64,000 nucleotides of DNA from Ilex aquifolium (Eukaryota > Streptophyta > Magnoliopsida > Aquifoliales > Aquifoliaceae), in assembly GCA_951799425.1 (NCBI GenBank), contig OX637402.1, positions 33,137,492-33,201,491 on the forward strand. The letters are read 5' to 3'. Shown piece after piece: positions 1 to 13,190 of the stretch. Both the position numbers and the translations under genes were made by a program. The notes below the pieces were generated by a model. The model saw only the letters and a list, made by a program, of their open reading frames with translations. It did no database searches and was not told the DNA's origin. Every line of letters starts with the position of its first letter. Position 1 is the stretch's first letter.

Positions 1-1062
1 TAAAAAACGAAAAGAAAATATATGAAATTCAAAGCCAGAGACTTCATTGGAAAAGTGAATTCTTTAAAGGTACCTTCCATAAATTCTTTTTTTTTTTTTA
101 AAATTTTAATCGCACATTGACTAACCTCCTCCTCGGTCTAATTAAAAACAAATCATCCAAGCCAAAATTAAAAAATTCATGAAAAATATATCTCTCATGG
201 CCTGATCTGACTTCAAGAAATTGTCAAGTTTATAAAACTTAAGACATCTAAGTTTATAATTTGTTCTTGTTACAACTTAAAACTATCCTCGTAGACTTAC
301 CTTCGCCCTTTTGTGGTCTGTTTAGCTGCCATTTTTGTTCATCCAAAGGCGAATGTTTAGCCATTGATGGATAAAAAACCTTAATCATTTCAAATGCACG
401 AAAGAGACACCAAAAACGACATAAATGTTCCTCTTGGATAACCTCAATCTAGCTAAATGCCCCATACATTAAAAGACCCCGTACATAAATTATTTAATTT
501 TCAACTTTCACTTATTTTCCTTATTTATGTGACGTAATTAGATCAAGGCGATACTTATATGAATATTATTTTTTTCTTCCTCGCAAAAATAAGAACTAAA
601 AGCTTCACTACTTGCCTACCCTCAAATGTCATATATTATATTCAGCTATTGTATTAAGGTTCTTTTTTTGGAATATATTAGCAAAATTATTATTTTTTTT
701 TCAAAATATATTAACAAAATTATTTTTCGATACCATTATACATACACATAAATGAAATCAATTAATTTTGTTGATTGGCTTTTAACACCGGCCCTTGTCC
801 CCAACCCCCAGAGAAAACTACAGCATGCTTTGACTTTGACATGAAAAAAACAGGGTTGGGACGCGCAATAAGAGGAGGGTGGGTTCTTTTGAAAGCTATT
901 CATTCATTAATGACCATTTTTTGTGGTTACATGGTGAACAGAGAGATGTCACCGACACCAATTCCTTCAGGCACTTCAATGGTTAAAGCTTGTTCAGGTT
1001 GGCAGCAAAACTGTTGCAGATTTTGATCTATCCTTCCTGGTCTCATTGAAACAGAGTATAAT

Positions 1063-1420
1063 CCCTAGATTTGGTTTAGTAGTCAAGTCTATCATTTTAC
1101 AAGTAAGAGGTCTCAGGTTTGATATTTCTCACATTTTCTTAATGGGTCAATTACTCTTATTCCTCAGGAAATATGTTATGTAATCCAAATCTGTAATCCA
1201 AATGAAAAGAGATCATTGAATCAGTGGGTCTCATTTAAAAAAATTGATGAGATCTACTCATCTAATGGTCCCCCTTTATTTGGGATGCAAATTTGGGTTA
1301 CAGAGTATTACCCTTACCCTTATTCTTCAAGAAATATGTCCTTAAACTAACTCGACTTACGATGATCGGCTTAGAGCTTGAAAGAGTAATTAGTGCAAGC
1401 CTAAATATCCTATAAAAAAA
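1063..1420 (+). mobile_element. tRNA-derived SINE with a nested MITE
   Basis: The element is flanked by a perfect 10-bp direct repeat AGAGTATAAT (1053-1062 and 1421-1430), which reads as a target-site duplication. Its head has a box-A-like TGGTTTAGTAGT near 1070 and, about 40 bases on, a box-B-like GGTTTGATATT. It ends in a short A-run (1414-1420) directly before the second duplication. This is the layout of a tRNA-derived SINE transcribed by RNA polymerase III. About 150 bp in the middle belong to a different, hairpin-like element, so the SINE is the older insertion. Confidence 0.6.
1166..1312. mobile_element. MITE nested in the SINE
   Basis: The left end (GAAATATGTTATGTAATCC) and the inverse of the right end (GGGTAATACTCTGTAACCC) are related inverted repeats, and the arms continue with ATCCAAAT / ATCCCAAAT. 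It is the same family as the better preserved copy at 57628-57799; both share the internal strings GTGGGT(C/T)TCATT and AATGGTCCCCCTT. A 26-bp imperfect direct repeat (TTACTCTTATTCCTCA... and TTACCCTTATTCTTCA...) flanks it, so the exact ends are uncertain by some 10 bp. Confidence 0.55.
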
Positions 1421-1993
1421 AGAGTATAATTATAAGTACAATTCAATCAAGTTAGGCCCCAGTTTTACTAACTATGGGTGGCTACATGAATTGCACAATC
1501 ACTCCCCTTTAAGAACTCCAGCATCACTATATATTTATTTCAGCATGAACAATATGGTGTGTGACCATGTACCCTTGGTGGATTTTTTTACCATACTCCT
1601 ATATTTCTTAAATTTTATTATTATTTTATCATTGTTTTAATTAATTTTTTTTATAGCAACTGTACTACACTACATGTAGATCAACAAAATTCAACGTGAT
1701 TTGATTACATGAGATGAATTAACACGAAAACAGGTTTACGTTTTATCTTAATGTGTTCGTTTTGGATATTAAACAGGTGAACGTGATAAATGAATTGTAT
1801 TTGGGTGGAGTGAGTTAACCCGTTTATCACCCAATTGCCAGATTAATAAATGACTAAAATTGTTACAAAATGAACGCTTTTGATTACCGGAGCTGTATAC
1901 CTTTTAATAAATAAAAAAAATAAAAAAAAGAAAAGAAAATTGGGTCAGGCTATGACCATGGAATTTGACTTTGATGGCAATTGTTTGAAATAG

Positions 1994-2177
1994 GGGAAAA
2001 TATTACACATACTAAAATTTTTATTAAAAAAATCATTTTATCAAATGAGTTGGCAACTCTAAATTACTCTTAGACCCTTTAAATATTGATCAAAATATTT
2101 TTGATTGAATATAAAATTATTAACTCATTTGATAAAAATAATTTTTAATAAATATTTTAATAAACATAGCATTACCC
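1994..2177. mobile_element. MITE, 184 bp, probable 9-bp target-site duplication
   Basis: The two arms are inverted repeats of each other: the left arm runs through TTATTAAAAAAATCATTTTA then TCAAATGAGTT, and the right arm carries AACTCATTTGATAAAAATAA. Flanks are TTGAAATAG (1985-1993) and TTCAAATAG (2178-2186), a 9-bp duplication with one mismatch. The size, the lack of coding capacity and a 9-bp duplication suggest a non-autonomous Mutator-like element; the superfamily is an inference. Confidence 0.6.
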
Positions 2178-2297
2178 TTCAAATAGGTGACACCTCCGTG
2201 CTTGCAAGATAGATCATGACAGCAGTTTCATTTTGCTGATGATATAACTCAGAAGTGTCATAGATTTAGCAGACACCAGTTGTATTTATAACTGATG

Positions 2298-2321
2298 GAG
2301 AGAGAGAGAGAGAGAGAGAGA
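2298..2321. repeat. (GA)n microsatellite
   Basis: An uninterrupted run of about 12 GA units in spacer DNA, not next to a recognisable gene start. Confidence 0.95.
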
Positions 2322-2575
2322 ACAGTAGGCAATTCTTTGGATTTCATTCCACCCTAAAAACTAGGCTCCAGCACTAGCATTTATAACCCCCACCTTTTAT
2401 GGTTCTGTTAAATCACTCTGCACAGCCAGGAAGACTTTCTGGCACTGCATGGGCCAAACCACAATTCATCGTATTTCAAAACTCATTTTGAATTTTGCAA
2501 ATCTTGGTTGGGTTCCATTGATATAATCATTGTGCTAATCAACAACGTGGCCAAGTTTCGGATATTTTATTTTTT

Positions 2576-2872
2576 GGATTAATTACAAAATGTCCCCCTT
2601 CAAGTATAAGTCATGTTGCAATTAGCTCTTTGTGGTATCAATTTAAACAATTTACCCCCTTCAAGTATGTAATTACATCAATTAATCCATTGCCGTTAAA
2701 TTTTACTGTAAAAAATGGACAGACATGAGCTTAAATTCCATTAAAAGACTTTTTTACCCTTTTGATCCCTTATTTTGTACAAACTTGAGGGGGATAAATT
2801 GTTTAAATTGAAATCACAAGGAACTGATTGTAACATGACTTATACTTGAATGAGACATTATGTAATTAACCC
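2576..2872. mobile_element. MITE, 297 bp, long terminal inverted repeats
   Basis: The left arm (GGATTAATTACAAAATGTCC...) and the inverse of the right arm (GGGTTAATTACATAATGTCT...) match for roughly 80 bp, including CAAGTATAAGTCATGTTGCAAT and CAATTTAAACAATTTA in inverted form. Flanks TTATTTTTT (2567-2575) and TTATTTTTA (2873-2881) make a near-perfect 9-bp target-site duplication. There is no open reading frame. A Mutator-like MITE is likely from the duplication length. Confidence 0.7.
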
Positions 2873-3405
2873 TTATTTTTATAATTATGTATTTTAGTTT
2901 GAGTCATTCATAAATACAAATTTATAAAAATAATAATTAATAAAAAAATTATACGTGTCATATGCTCTCATAATAGTTTTTGAACATCCTATTGCCATCC
3001 TTAATCACGGGTTCTAATTTAGCGTGAAAAAAAAAAAAAAAGAATAACACGCCACCAATAAAATTTCTATCTAATAGACATCGATTTTGATCTAATCTTA
3101 ACTCAAATATCTAGTTCAAATCAGACTCGATTCATACCCAATTAACCTAATTAGGATTGATATCCGGTTCAAATCATGCTCAATCAAATCATAATAAAAA
3201 AATTAATCCCTTGACTTGGATGGGACTAGTGTCCAGGAGTGACGGTGGTCCAAACGTCGGATACAGTTTGACAGTTACTTCTAGCAGAAGCGTGAGGCGC
3301 CTTGGGGACGGACTTCCTCGCCAATAACTGCTTTCCCAGGGCTAATTTTGTCATTCAGACCAACCATATAACTTCAACTAATTGCTATTCAGATCCTTAA
3401 TTACG

Positions 3406-3413
3406 TATAAATA
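3406..3413 (+). promoter_or_regulatory. Candidate TATA box for the filament-like protein gene
   Basis: TATAAATA lies about 380 bp upstream of the leader-intron donor at 3787. It is followed by a leader rich in CCACCACCA and CTCTCT, as is common in plant 5' untranslated regions. No transcript data are available, so the transcription start is an inference. Confidence 0.4.
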
Positions 3414-3786
3414 AACCAGATGAGAATTATTTTTTTATATATTTTTAATTTCGTAAGTTCGAAGAAATTATAAATTTAAATAAAGACAGATATTTTGGAG
3501 CATTCCAACGTCCCTGCCTTTTAAGTGCCACCTAGAACCGAATATTTTAGCCCCCACCCACCACCACCAACACCACCACTAGCACCACCACTCCACCACC
3601 TTCTCCAACTATTTCTGTATCTAACAAGACACCCAACCTCTCTCTCTCTCTCCGCAACTGAAAAGCGAAATGAAATCAGCTGCAAACAAAAACTAATTAC
3701 GCAGATCTTGACTTTGTGTATCTTATCTAAATTGTCACCACCACCTGCATTGTTGTGGTTTTCTCTACAAGCTGCATTGTCAACTG

Positions 3787-5814
3787 GTGAGTTAATTCTC
3801 TGTATTTCTGATCTTTTTGATTTTCTTCCTTTTCTCTTTATGAGTTTGTTGATGGCGTCATTGACACTCCACCGTTTTTTGTTTTCACTTTCCTTTGTTT
3901 TTCTTCTTAGCGTGTGGTCTTTTTGTTCTTCTTCGATCCTGTAAGTTCCTCATTGTGAATGCTTGATTTCTGGATTCAACCTTAAGTTCCTCTTCGCTTT
4001 GTTCTGGATTTTTACAGAGATACGTTTCACTTTCAGTTTTGTTCTGAAGAAATGCTAAATTTCTCGGTGATTCAGTGTCTTTTTCAGTGAAATCGTGAAT
4101 CCCTTTTTTTCTCTTCTCCTCCCATATAAGCGATTCAGTGTCTCTTGTTTTGGTTTGATTTTTATCTGCTTAAACTCAGATATTTGTTAGACTTCTAATT
4201 TTACGCCATTGTTTTTGCTGATTTTATTAGAACTGATACAGTTCATATAATTCTTTAGCCCTTTTGCCTCCGTTAAAGGTATGAATTTCTTTTGATTCAA
4301 GAATCTGCTGTTTTACGAGTTCTCTAGTTACATCTGTTGTGGGGGATTCAAACTTTGATTGATGACTTTTCTCCATGGAATTTAGTGTGAATTACGCTCT
4401 GATTTACTCTGCTGTAATTGGAGCATTTGTGTTCTAATGATTAAAAAAACTCAGATTTAAGCTAATTTCCGGCAATGCATGTCACCGTTTGCGCTTTTCT
4501 TATGTTTATACTTCATTATTATCCTTGTCAGATTTTCCGAATGCCATCATTCATAGTATGCTTTCTTTATTGCTGGTGGTTGGTCGTTTTCTTCTTCATC
4601 TCCCTCCCCTAGTCTACTTTTAATTACTGGGGTTGTTATGGGCCTTAAATCTACTTTTCTTTTTTTGTGTCAATTGGGATCTGCATTGGGGGTCTGAATT
4701 GAATGTCATGAGTAAGCTTTTTCTGGCACTCTATTTGATTGTCCCTAAACTTGAGAAACATCATAGAAGAAAGGATCTGTGAGCTTATGATTTATGCTGT
4801 ATATGTTTCAGGTCCCAATTTCATTCTTTTTCTTTTTTTCTTTTTTAATTTCCTGCATGTGGTATCAAAATTTGTTCTTTTCCTTTTTGCACCCTGTGTT
4901 TTGTTTTGAATGAATCAGATTACTTATTTGGCTTATGTGCATCAACTTTTATCAAGAGTGGAACAGAAGGCTCATAATGCAATCCTGAGATATCTTTATA
5001 AGCAGGTTTTGTGCAAGGAGAGAGAATTGCTACCAATGTGTCTCATTATTTCAGTTTTGATCGGCTCTTGAGTTTCATGCTCAATCAATTGGTGGTCATT
5101 GTTTGCACTGATTGTAAATGCTCATTGTTCTTACTGAATACCAAGTAACTAAACATATTTTTGAAAAGACAAAGAAGATACACTGACTGTTAATTAATCA
5201 GTAACTAAGCAGATTCATTTTGTCTCAAAATGTCCAAGAATTTGCCACAGTTTCCCGTTGCAGTTGGAATTCTTTTCTTTCTCACTCATCATCGACGAAT
5301 TATACACACTCACCCCAACAACGGCAACGTCACCATAATAGCACTAAACTTCTAGTTATATTTTTGCACGTGATTATCTGTATGTTCTGGCTTGGGTAAT
5401 TGAGTTAATGTTGTTAACTGGAGATTTTATTGCTCGGTACCTGATGTATAAGATCCTTTTAGTCTGTGCATCCTTCCCTGTATGGTAATTGGATATTTCT
5501 GAGCAGAGTTTAGTCGAGCTCATTGTAACAATTGCAGGAAAGTTTTAGATGTTTCAGCGGTAAGCTATATTATGATTACCTTAGACGAAATCAAAAGCTA
5601 AAAAAGAAAATAACTTGAATTGCAGAAACTAATTCCTTTTGAAGTAGACCTGCTTGATTGTGCTATTGTGACTTTACCTGAAAGTTGTGCTATGATGGGC
5701 TATTGTTGATGTTAACTAATTACATGCATTTGGGACCTAAGTCCATTCAGGGATTGCATCAGTATCATAATATTGTTAACTGACATTCTGATACTACCTT
5801 GTATATCTGCACAG
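3787..5814 (+). other. 2-kb leader intron of the filament-like protein gene
   Basis: A donor CTG|GTGAGT at 3787 and an acceptor GCACAG at 5809-5814 bracket a T-rich stretch with no coding signal, and the ATG follows six bases after the acceptor. Leader introns this close to the start codon are frequent in plant genes and often raise expression. The upstream exon would cover roughly 3440-3786. Confidence 0.6.
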
Positions 5815-5820
5815 TCTGCG

Positions 5821-8800
5821 ATGGATCGGCGGAGTTGGCCCTGGAAGAAAAAATCATCTGATAAGGCATCTGCTGAGAGAGCTGCGACTGCATCAGACAC
5901 TGCTTCTGTCCCTTCAGCTTCAGCTGTATCCCGGGGTGATCAGGTATGTTCCATGAAACATTATGTGGCTCTTTTAGATTATTCTTGTGACCAGAAGATA
6001 CTAATTTATATAAATATTATTACTGGGAATTGGAGTTTTACTTGATATGAAAATTTTTAAGCACGGCTTTTCGTGGAATGTGTTATTGAACAGACTTCAT
6101 ATAAAAATTTTAAGAGAAGCTTTTCATGCACAAATGAAGATATGCCAGTCAATAGTATTGGTGAAGTTCCTTATTTTCAAGAGATATTAGCCAAGTCATT
6201 GCCATAAAATGTAGTGGTGAAGCTTGCATACTTTGTACTTGTTAAATGCTTATGAGAATAGGCAATTGTCAACAGTGTGTAACATTAATTTGTCACTGAA
6301 ATAAGTTTATATTTTCAAATAATTTTATTTTTTAATTTCTTCTCTAGTTTAGCTAAGATGTAAGAGATTCCCAGAGATAATTGTCTTACCAGATAGCTTC
6401 TTTTGCATGAGTAGTTGGTCAAATTGATTTGCGGTTTTGTGTTCCAGGGTAAGCTGGATGACTACAAAAAGCCAAACTACGTTCAAATTTCTGTGGAGTC
6501 GTATTCACATCTAACTGGATTGGAGGCACAAGTGAAATCATACGAGGATCAAATTAATACTTTAGAAGATGAGGTTAAGGAATTGAACGAAGAGCTGTCC
6601 GCATCCCATTCAGAGATGACAACAAAGGAAAATTTGGTCAAACAACATGCTAAAGTTGCCGAAGAAGCCGTCTCAGGTGTGAAACTGATCTTATTCTTGT
6701 ACATAAAGGAAAAAGACCAATTGTGCACATAGTAATATTTTTCAAAGAGAAGTTCATTTTAATCTATCAGAGATGAAAATTTCGTCCAATAACACTTTTC
6801 TTTGACCCCATACGAATTATTCGTTCAAGCAATGTATTAGCAGTTGTATTAAGCCACAAAGGGTTCTTTGATGTGATAACGAATTGATTCTTTATAATAT
6901 AATGTCTCCATGCACAGGTTGGGAAAAGGCTGAGGCTGAAGCTGCAGCAATGAAAAATCATTTAGAATCTGTAACGCTGTTGAAGCTCACTGCTGAAGAT
7001 AGGGCCTCACATTTGGATGGTGCTCTCAAGGAGTGCATGAGGCAGATACGGAATTTGAAGGAAGAACATGAGAAAAAACTGCATGAAGTTGTTCTTACCA
7101 AAACGAAGCAGTGGGAAAAAATAAAGCTCGACTTTGAGGCGAACATAAATAATTTAGATCAAGAACTCCTCAGGTCTGCTGCTGAAAATGCTGCACTTTC
7201 GAGGTCTTTGCAAGAGCGTTCTAACATGGTGATAAAATTGAGTGAGGAAAAATCACAAGCTGAAGCGGAGATTGAACTTTTGAAGAGCAATATTGATTCG
7301 TGTGAAAGGGAAATAAATTCATCTAAATATGAACTCCATATAGCTACCAAAGAACTAGAAATTCGTAACGAGGAGAAGAACATGAGTGTGCGATCAGCAG
7401 AAGTGGCAAACAAGCAGCACTTAGAAGGAGTTAAGAAAATAGCTAAGCTGGAAGCAGAGTGCCAAAGATTGCGTGGTCTTGTTAGGAAGAAGTTGCCTGG
7501 TCCTGCAGCACTGGCGCAAATGAAACTAGAAGTTGAGAACTTAGGCCGGGATTGTGGAGAAACTAGGGTAAGGAGGTCTCCAGTAAAGGCCCCAAATCAG
7601 CACTTGCCCTCATTGCCTGAATTTTCTCTGGACAGTTTACAAAAGTACCATAAAGAGAATGATTTACTGACAGAACGTCTGTTGGCAATGGAAGAAGAAA
7701 CAAAGATGCTGAAAGAAGCCTTGGCAAAGCGCAACAGTGAACTGCAAGCTGCCAGGAACATTTGTGCTAAGACAGTTGGCAAGCTTCAAAGATTAGAAGC
7801 ACAACTGCAGGCTCCTAGTGAACAGAAAGGAACTCCAAAATCTATTGTCCTGATCCCCACTGAAGGTTCCTTCAGTCAAAATGCAAGCAATCCACCAAGC
7901 TTAACCTCCATATCTGGAGATGGGAATGATGACGAAGCAAGTTGTGCCGGCTCTTGGGCTACAGCATTGGTCTCTGAGCTCTCTCATGTCAAGAAGGAAA
8001 AGAACATTGAGAGTCCAAACAAGGCAGAAAATGCAAATCACCTGGAGCTAATGGATGATTTTCTGGAGATGGAGAAACTGGCGTATTTATCGAATGGTTC
8101 AAATGGAGCTATCCCCAGTTCAGATATACCAAATAATACGAGATGTGAAACGCAGGGACTGTTGGAAGATCAGGTGTCTTTTAAAGTGGAGGTTTCAGAT
8201 CTAAATTCTCAATGTGATGCAGAGTCGCTGTCCTTCATGAAGCTCCGATCAAGAATCTCAATGTTACTTGAATCGATGTCTAAGGACACTGATATGGAGA
8301 AAGTTTTGGAGGGTATTAGGCATGTTGTGCAGGACATGCACAACAGTCTGCATCAGCAGCCAGTCGAGGCAACTCACTCGCCAGATGAAATGTGTCGTGA
8401 GGCTAGCCTTGAGGATGCTGAGATACATGCGGAAAAGGAAATCTCTTTGTTCCAAAATGGCAAACATGGTACAGATACTGTGCATACAATAAGCCAAGAA
8501 TTGGAAGCTGCTATCTCTCAGATTCATAACTTTATCTTGTTCCTGGGCAAAGAGGCTAAGGCTGTCCTGGTTCCATCTCCTGATGGAGATGGACTGGGCC
8601 AAAAACTGGAGGAGTTCTCTGACACCTTTAATGAGGTTATAAACGGCGGTACAAGTCTGGTTGTTTTTGTTCTTAATCTTTCTTATGTGTTGACTAAAGC
8701 CAGTGAACTTCACTTTAATGTTCTTGGATATAAAAATGCTGAAGCAGAAACCTATAGTTCAGATTGCATAGACAAGGTTGCCTTGTCAGAGAATAAGGGT

Positions 8801-11500
8801 GTTCAGGATTCAATGGGTGAGAAATATTTAAACGGTTGTGCCCGCTTTTCTGGTTCAATTTCTGATTCCGACATTCCCCATGAAAGAAGTTTTGTCCCGA
8901 CCTCTGAATTAGCTGCCTCAACAAGGAAGTGCTTGCCGGAGGAGGTTGAACAATTGAAATTAGAAAAAGATAACATGGTAATAGATCTAGCTAGATGTAC
9001 AGAAAATCTGGAAAGCACCAAGTTCCAGTTGCAGGAAACAGAACAGCTTCTAGCAGAGGTTAAATCACAGTTGACATCTGCCCAAAAGTTGAATAGCTTG
9101 GCTGAGACACAGCTAAAATGTATGGCAGAGTCATACAGATCACTTGAAGTGCGAGCTGAGGAGTTGCAAACTGAAATAAATCTTCTGCGGACAAAAACAG
9201 AGAATTTGGATAATGAGCTTCACGAGGAGAAGAGGAGCCATCAGGATGCTTTGTCCAGGTGCAAGGATCTTGAAGAGCAATTGCAAAGGTTAGCATCGAA
9301 CTTTTTTTCTGTCTCGGGCTGGCATGCCTCGTATTTCTCTCACACTTACACTTTGGGTTTAACATTAAAGCCTTATCCTCTCTGCACCCGAATAGGATTT
9401 CCTTATATTATGTACAGACCAGGGTAAAATACATTATTACGATGTTATCTGTTGTAGTTCTTTCAATACCAGGCTGAGACCCTAATGTATTTAAATCCCC
9501 AAGAAAAAAACATTTTCAGTCAGATCTTAATGCATGGGAAAGACAGAAATCTTTGCACATGACATTCTCACCCCGGGGGCACTTGCCTCTTCTCTTTCCA
9601 TTTCTTGGTTTTAGAAGACACCTTCGAACTCCTTTAAGCAATGGAAAATTTGTTTTCTATCGCACTGCGTTTTGTCAATTCACTCGATTGCACTTCTGTT
9701 CACAGCATTAACTGGTTACTCATGATTGAGATAGTACTTAATGGAGTTGTTTTTGGCCGCTTCGGCGTAGATATTGTTGATGGTTTTGGTTAGGGGTTTT
9801 AATTTCTTTTGATGTAACTCTATTAATGTGTATATATTAAATACTTAAATATTTTTATTCACTCATGTGTCAGCTGGATTTTAATTATCTAATTCTGCCT
9901 GCGCTAATTTTTGTCAGGATTGGGAGTTGCCCAGCTGTAGATATTGACACCAAGACTGACCAGGTGAGTGGAATAACACCCTGAGTTCATATGTTGGAGT
10001 TGCCATGTAGGCATTCACTTCAAACTTCTCTGCTTATAGGAATTAAAATTAAGATATCTGGATGAACAGACAGTCTCTGCCTTTATGGGGTATAGCGTGC
10101 TGTTAGACAATAGAGTTTAAGCTATAAGGTTGTGCTGAGTCACGTAATGTTTTTAGTTTTTATTTGAATGCAGTTTGATCAATGGTTGTTTTTCATCAGT
10201 TTATTCCACTTTGCCACTCTTGGTTCAAGAGTGACTTAATGTTTGTGGTATTATTGGTTTAATTCCTAGGGAATATTTAGTTTTATGAGCTTACTGTTCC
10301 CTGTAACTTTGTTGTGCTTGATGGTGCTACCCTCCCTCCCCAAGCTGTACATCAGTCAGATTGATAGCATCCAAAAGTTTTTCTTGGTAAGCCTGTCACA
10401 AAAAATTGAATTAAGCAGCAGACCTGGTATGCTCTTGGAATGGACTAAGCCTATCACAAAAATTGAAATCATCAATGGATTCTTCATCCCTAACATGATC
10501 CCGAGTTTCCTGCTGGCAAGATCGGAGAAGTCTTCTTTATCTGTAAGTTTGTAAAGAACGAGGGGGTCTTTGAAACGATAAGTTTTTCATCTCTTCCTCT
10601 CCCCCAATAAAGATGTGTCCAAGGATGCTACTTTGGGCAGGCATGCTTCTTTTTTATGGGACACCCATCACTTTGGATGTGCTTCGAATTGCATTTATAG
10701 TGTTAGCATTAGACTTCTGATGGATAATCTCAAGATCTAGGGTGTTCTCTTCAACTTGCCTTAATGAGGACCACAATTTTCCCAATTTAAGTCACTGGGC
10801 TTCCTTGGCCTTTTATTTTTTTTCACTTGATTTTCTTTTCTTTGTTAGGAGTTTTTGGTGAACTTTTTAAGTGCTCTTATAAGTTGCCACTTTAAAAAGT
10901 TCCCATGACATGTCATAGACATATATGCTTTATATTTAGGGTATTCAATTCTTTATGATTGTTACGTTGTCTCTCCATATTACTAATTGTGATGCTATCA
11001 CTGATTCCTCTTTTAATCATGTATTCAACAGTGATGACATTGACCTGTTTCTTTAATTCCAGGAGAGAGAATTAGCAGCTGCAGCAGAAAAGCTAGCAGA
11101 GTGTCAAGAAACCATTTTTCTTCTTGGCAAGCAATTGAAAACTCTGCGTCCTCGAACAGAGATTATGTGGTCTCCATACAGTCAGAGGAGTCACAAGGGT
11201 GAAGGCTTCTCTGAAGAAGAACCAACGACCAGTGCCGTGAAGTTGCATGAGAGTGATCCTGCCAAGATGGATACTGCTACTTCTGCCGATCTGCAGGGAT
11301 TAAATGATGAGTCCCCCATGGACCTACACAATGCGCCACTTAGCCTCTCAGACTCTGAACCAAACAATTTATTGAGATCACCAAGCGGTTCAAAGCATCC
11401 AAAACACCTGCCTACCAAGTCAAGCTCCTTTTCTTCATTGCCTGCCCCAACTCCCGAGAAGCATTCTCGTGGTTTTGGCAGATTCTTTTCCTCAAAATGA
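5821..11500 (+). CDS. FPP: Filament-like plant protein (FPP), long coiled-coil protein
   Basis: Five coding exons: 5821-5943, 6448-6676, 6918-9288, 9918-9963 (a 46-nt microexon) and 11063-11500. All phases close and give 1068 residues, the usual size of the family. The start MDRRSWPWKKKSSDK and the end SRGFGRFFSSK are family hallmarks. The body is long heptad-type coiled coil: about residues 55-290 (EDQINTLEDEVKELNEE, then E/K/L-rich stretches), and again near the C terminus (EEVEQLKLEKDNMVIDLA onward). In between lies a Ser-rich, less ordered region. FPPs are plant-specific relatives of nuclear/cytoskeletal filament-like proteins; their biochemical role is poorly known, with proposed links to the nuclear envelope or microtubules. 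No membrane span is evident. The closest named relatives are FPP4/FPP6-type, but I cannot assign the exact paralogue. Confidence 0.92.
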
Positions 11501-13084
11501 AAGAATGGCCAATACGGCGGCTTGCATCCCACAAGCTAGATAGCATTTTGTTGGTTGAAGAGGCCTTGAAATACGATCCAGAAGCTGCAAATATATACAC
11601 TAAAGTCCTGTAGATAACAGTCGGGATCATCTTCAACATGCCCATCTCTTCAGTGTGTAAGTTGTTTCTCAAACTGGTATTTCAAACTTGTTTGAATTAC
11701 ATTTGCTGAAGATTGGATGGTTAATCAGCCCTTGATATGATCACCTGTTGCCTACTTGCATACAAGGCCATACATGGCTACCAGTTCTTGGATCTTTCTC
11801 TTTCAAAGCCACATGTTCTAGTTCATATCGTGGAGACCTTATTTGAGGGGGGATGCTTTGTGATTATTGTGACATAAATTTTGTATGACTTTACTGTATA
11901 TGATCTCAGTATCTTATATTTTCTTTTCTTTTCTACTCGCCTGAATAACATTTTTCATTTGAACACACACGGCATAGTTATTCATATATATATATATATT
12001 CTCACAAAACTTAGTCAGTATCGTGTGGCATTACTGCTTCAAGTATACTACTTCATTGTCTACAATGCACACACTGCTCAGTGATCACTAAGCTTGAACC
12101 TAGGTCAGTGACCTAGTAAAGGTAGCCCATGCAACTTAGGCTCACAGTATGGGCGTCAATTGAGATGTGTCATGTTAGATTGGCACTGTGTTATGTTAGG
12201 GCTCGTGTTATATACTTAGAGTTGTGTTATTTTAGATTCATGTTATTGTTGTGTTGTTATGTATGACCAGTGAACTAGAAAGCCCATGAGTAATGCCCAT
12301 TTCTATCAAACAAAGTAACCCTACATATATACCTCAAACTATAAGAATCTACATGATCCATTAGTAACAAAACAAAAAAGAAAATAAAAAAACTCTACTA
12401 ACAAAACTAGATTAATAAATATAGAAAAAAAATAAAGTATTCCTCGTACAATGCTTATTAAATGAGTTTGTATTAAAATCATATTATTCGTGTTTGACAC
12501 TGACTCAACTTATTATGCGTGTTAATTGGCTGTACAATTTTTTTGATTCCGGTGTGTTGGGTTCAAAGTTATATAGTATAGAAAATAACTCATATTTCTC
12601 ACCCTTGGCCCCCAGATCCACCTATTATTTCGGGTATCTTGACTCTTTGGCTTTAGCCAATTGAGTGCCCGTTGGAATTTTGTTCAAGTATCGAAGATCA
12701 AAACAAAGTTAATGAAAAAGATATTTGAAGACTATGAGTGGTGGTCAGTCCACGTGGGAAATGACCCATATGCCCTTAGGTTCCGCACAAACTGGTATAC
12801 CACAGACTGAGTAAAGGGTATTATTGATCATGTGATGGTCATCCCCACCCGAGTCTGAGAACGGCGAATTTGTGGGAAAAAAAATTCCGTGAGTTATATA
12901 ATGTTACGTAATGTGTACACTCAATAAAAAATTATCAAATAAACACTAATTTATAGGATACACAAACTTATTTTTTCAAAAAACTCTTGACAGAAAAATG
13001 GTGACAATCATTTATGAAAAATATACAATATTTTATTGGTGATATACATCACCTAATATGGTTCATCATTCCATCTTTTTTTTT

Positions 13085-13190
13085 TTTTCAATAGTTAGGG
13101 GTGTTCAGGTCAATTTAGGCACACGTCAACTAATTCATTTTTTAATCCGATCAAAGACGGAATATCTACACTAAAATTAGGGTGTCATTG
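13085..13190 (+). repeat. Dispersed repeat, copy 1 (GTGTTC-GTCAA family)
   Basis: After a poly-T run, this copy reads CAATAGTTAGGGGTGTTCAGGTCAA and then a CACGTCAACTAAT segment and an ACTAAAATTAGGGT segment. The same order of blocks occurs at 47187-47300. The pair is diverged but clearly homologous. The ancestral element type is not known to me; it could be a worn SINE or MITE. Confidence 0.55.

Larger units (their letters stand above)
1..3400. other. Gene-free AT-rich spacer with small transposons
   Basis: I see no supported gene here. The only longer open frame (about 775-1026) has no ATG start, no recognisable domain and no splice context. The stretch holds a SINE carrying a nested MITE (1063-1420), two further MITEs (1994-2177, 2576-2872) and a GA microsatellite (2298-2321). 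The remainder is AT-rich with poly-A/T tracts. Confidence 0.6.

Noticed and set aside
775-1026. 83-codon open stretch at the left edge
   Set aside because: No ATG at its start, no domain, and no splice-site context linking it to another exon.
8264-8713. 149-codon open frame on the minus strand inside the large FPP exon
   Set aside because: It is antisense to a well-supported coiled-coil coding exon, has no domain and no splice or promoter context; long exons commonly leave such frames.
10285-10554. Open segment in FPP intron 4 resembling a LINE reverse-transcriptase tail (YISQIDSIQKFFL)
   Set aside because: The similarity rests on a short pattern, no RT core motif or A-tail was found nearby, and the frame lies inside an intron with good splice sites on both sides.
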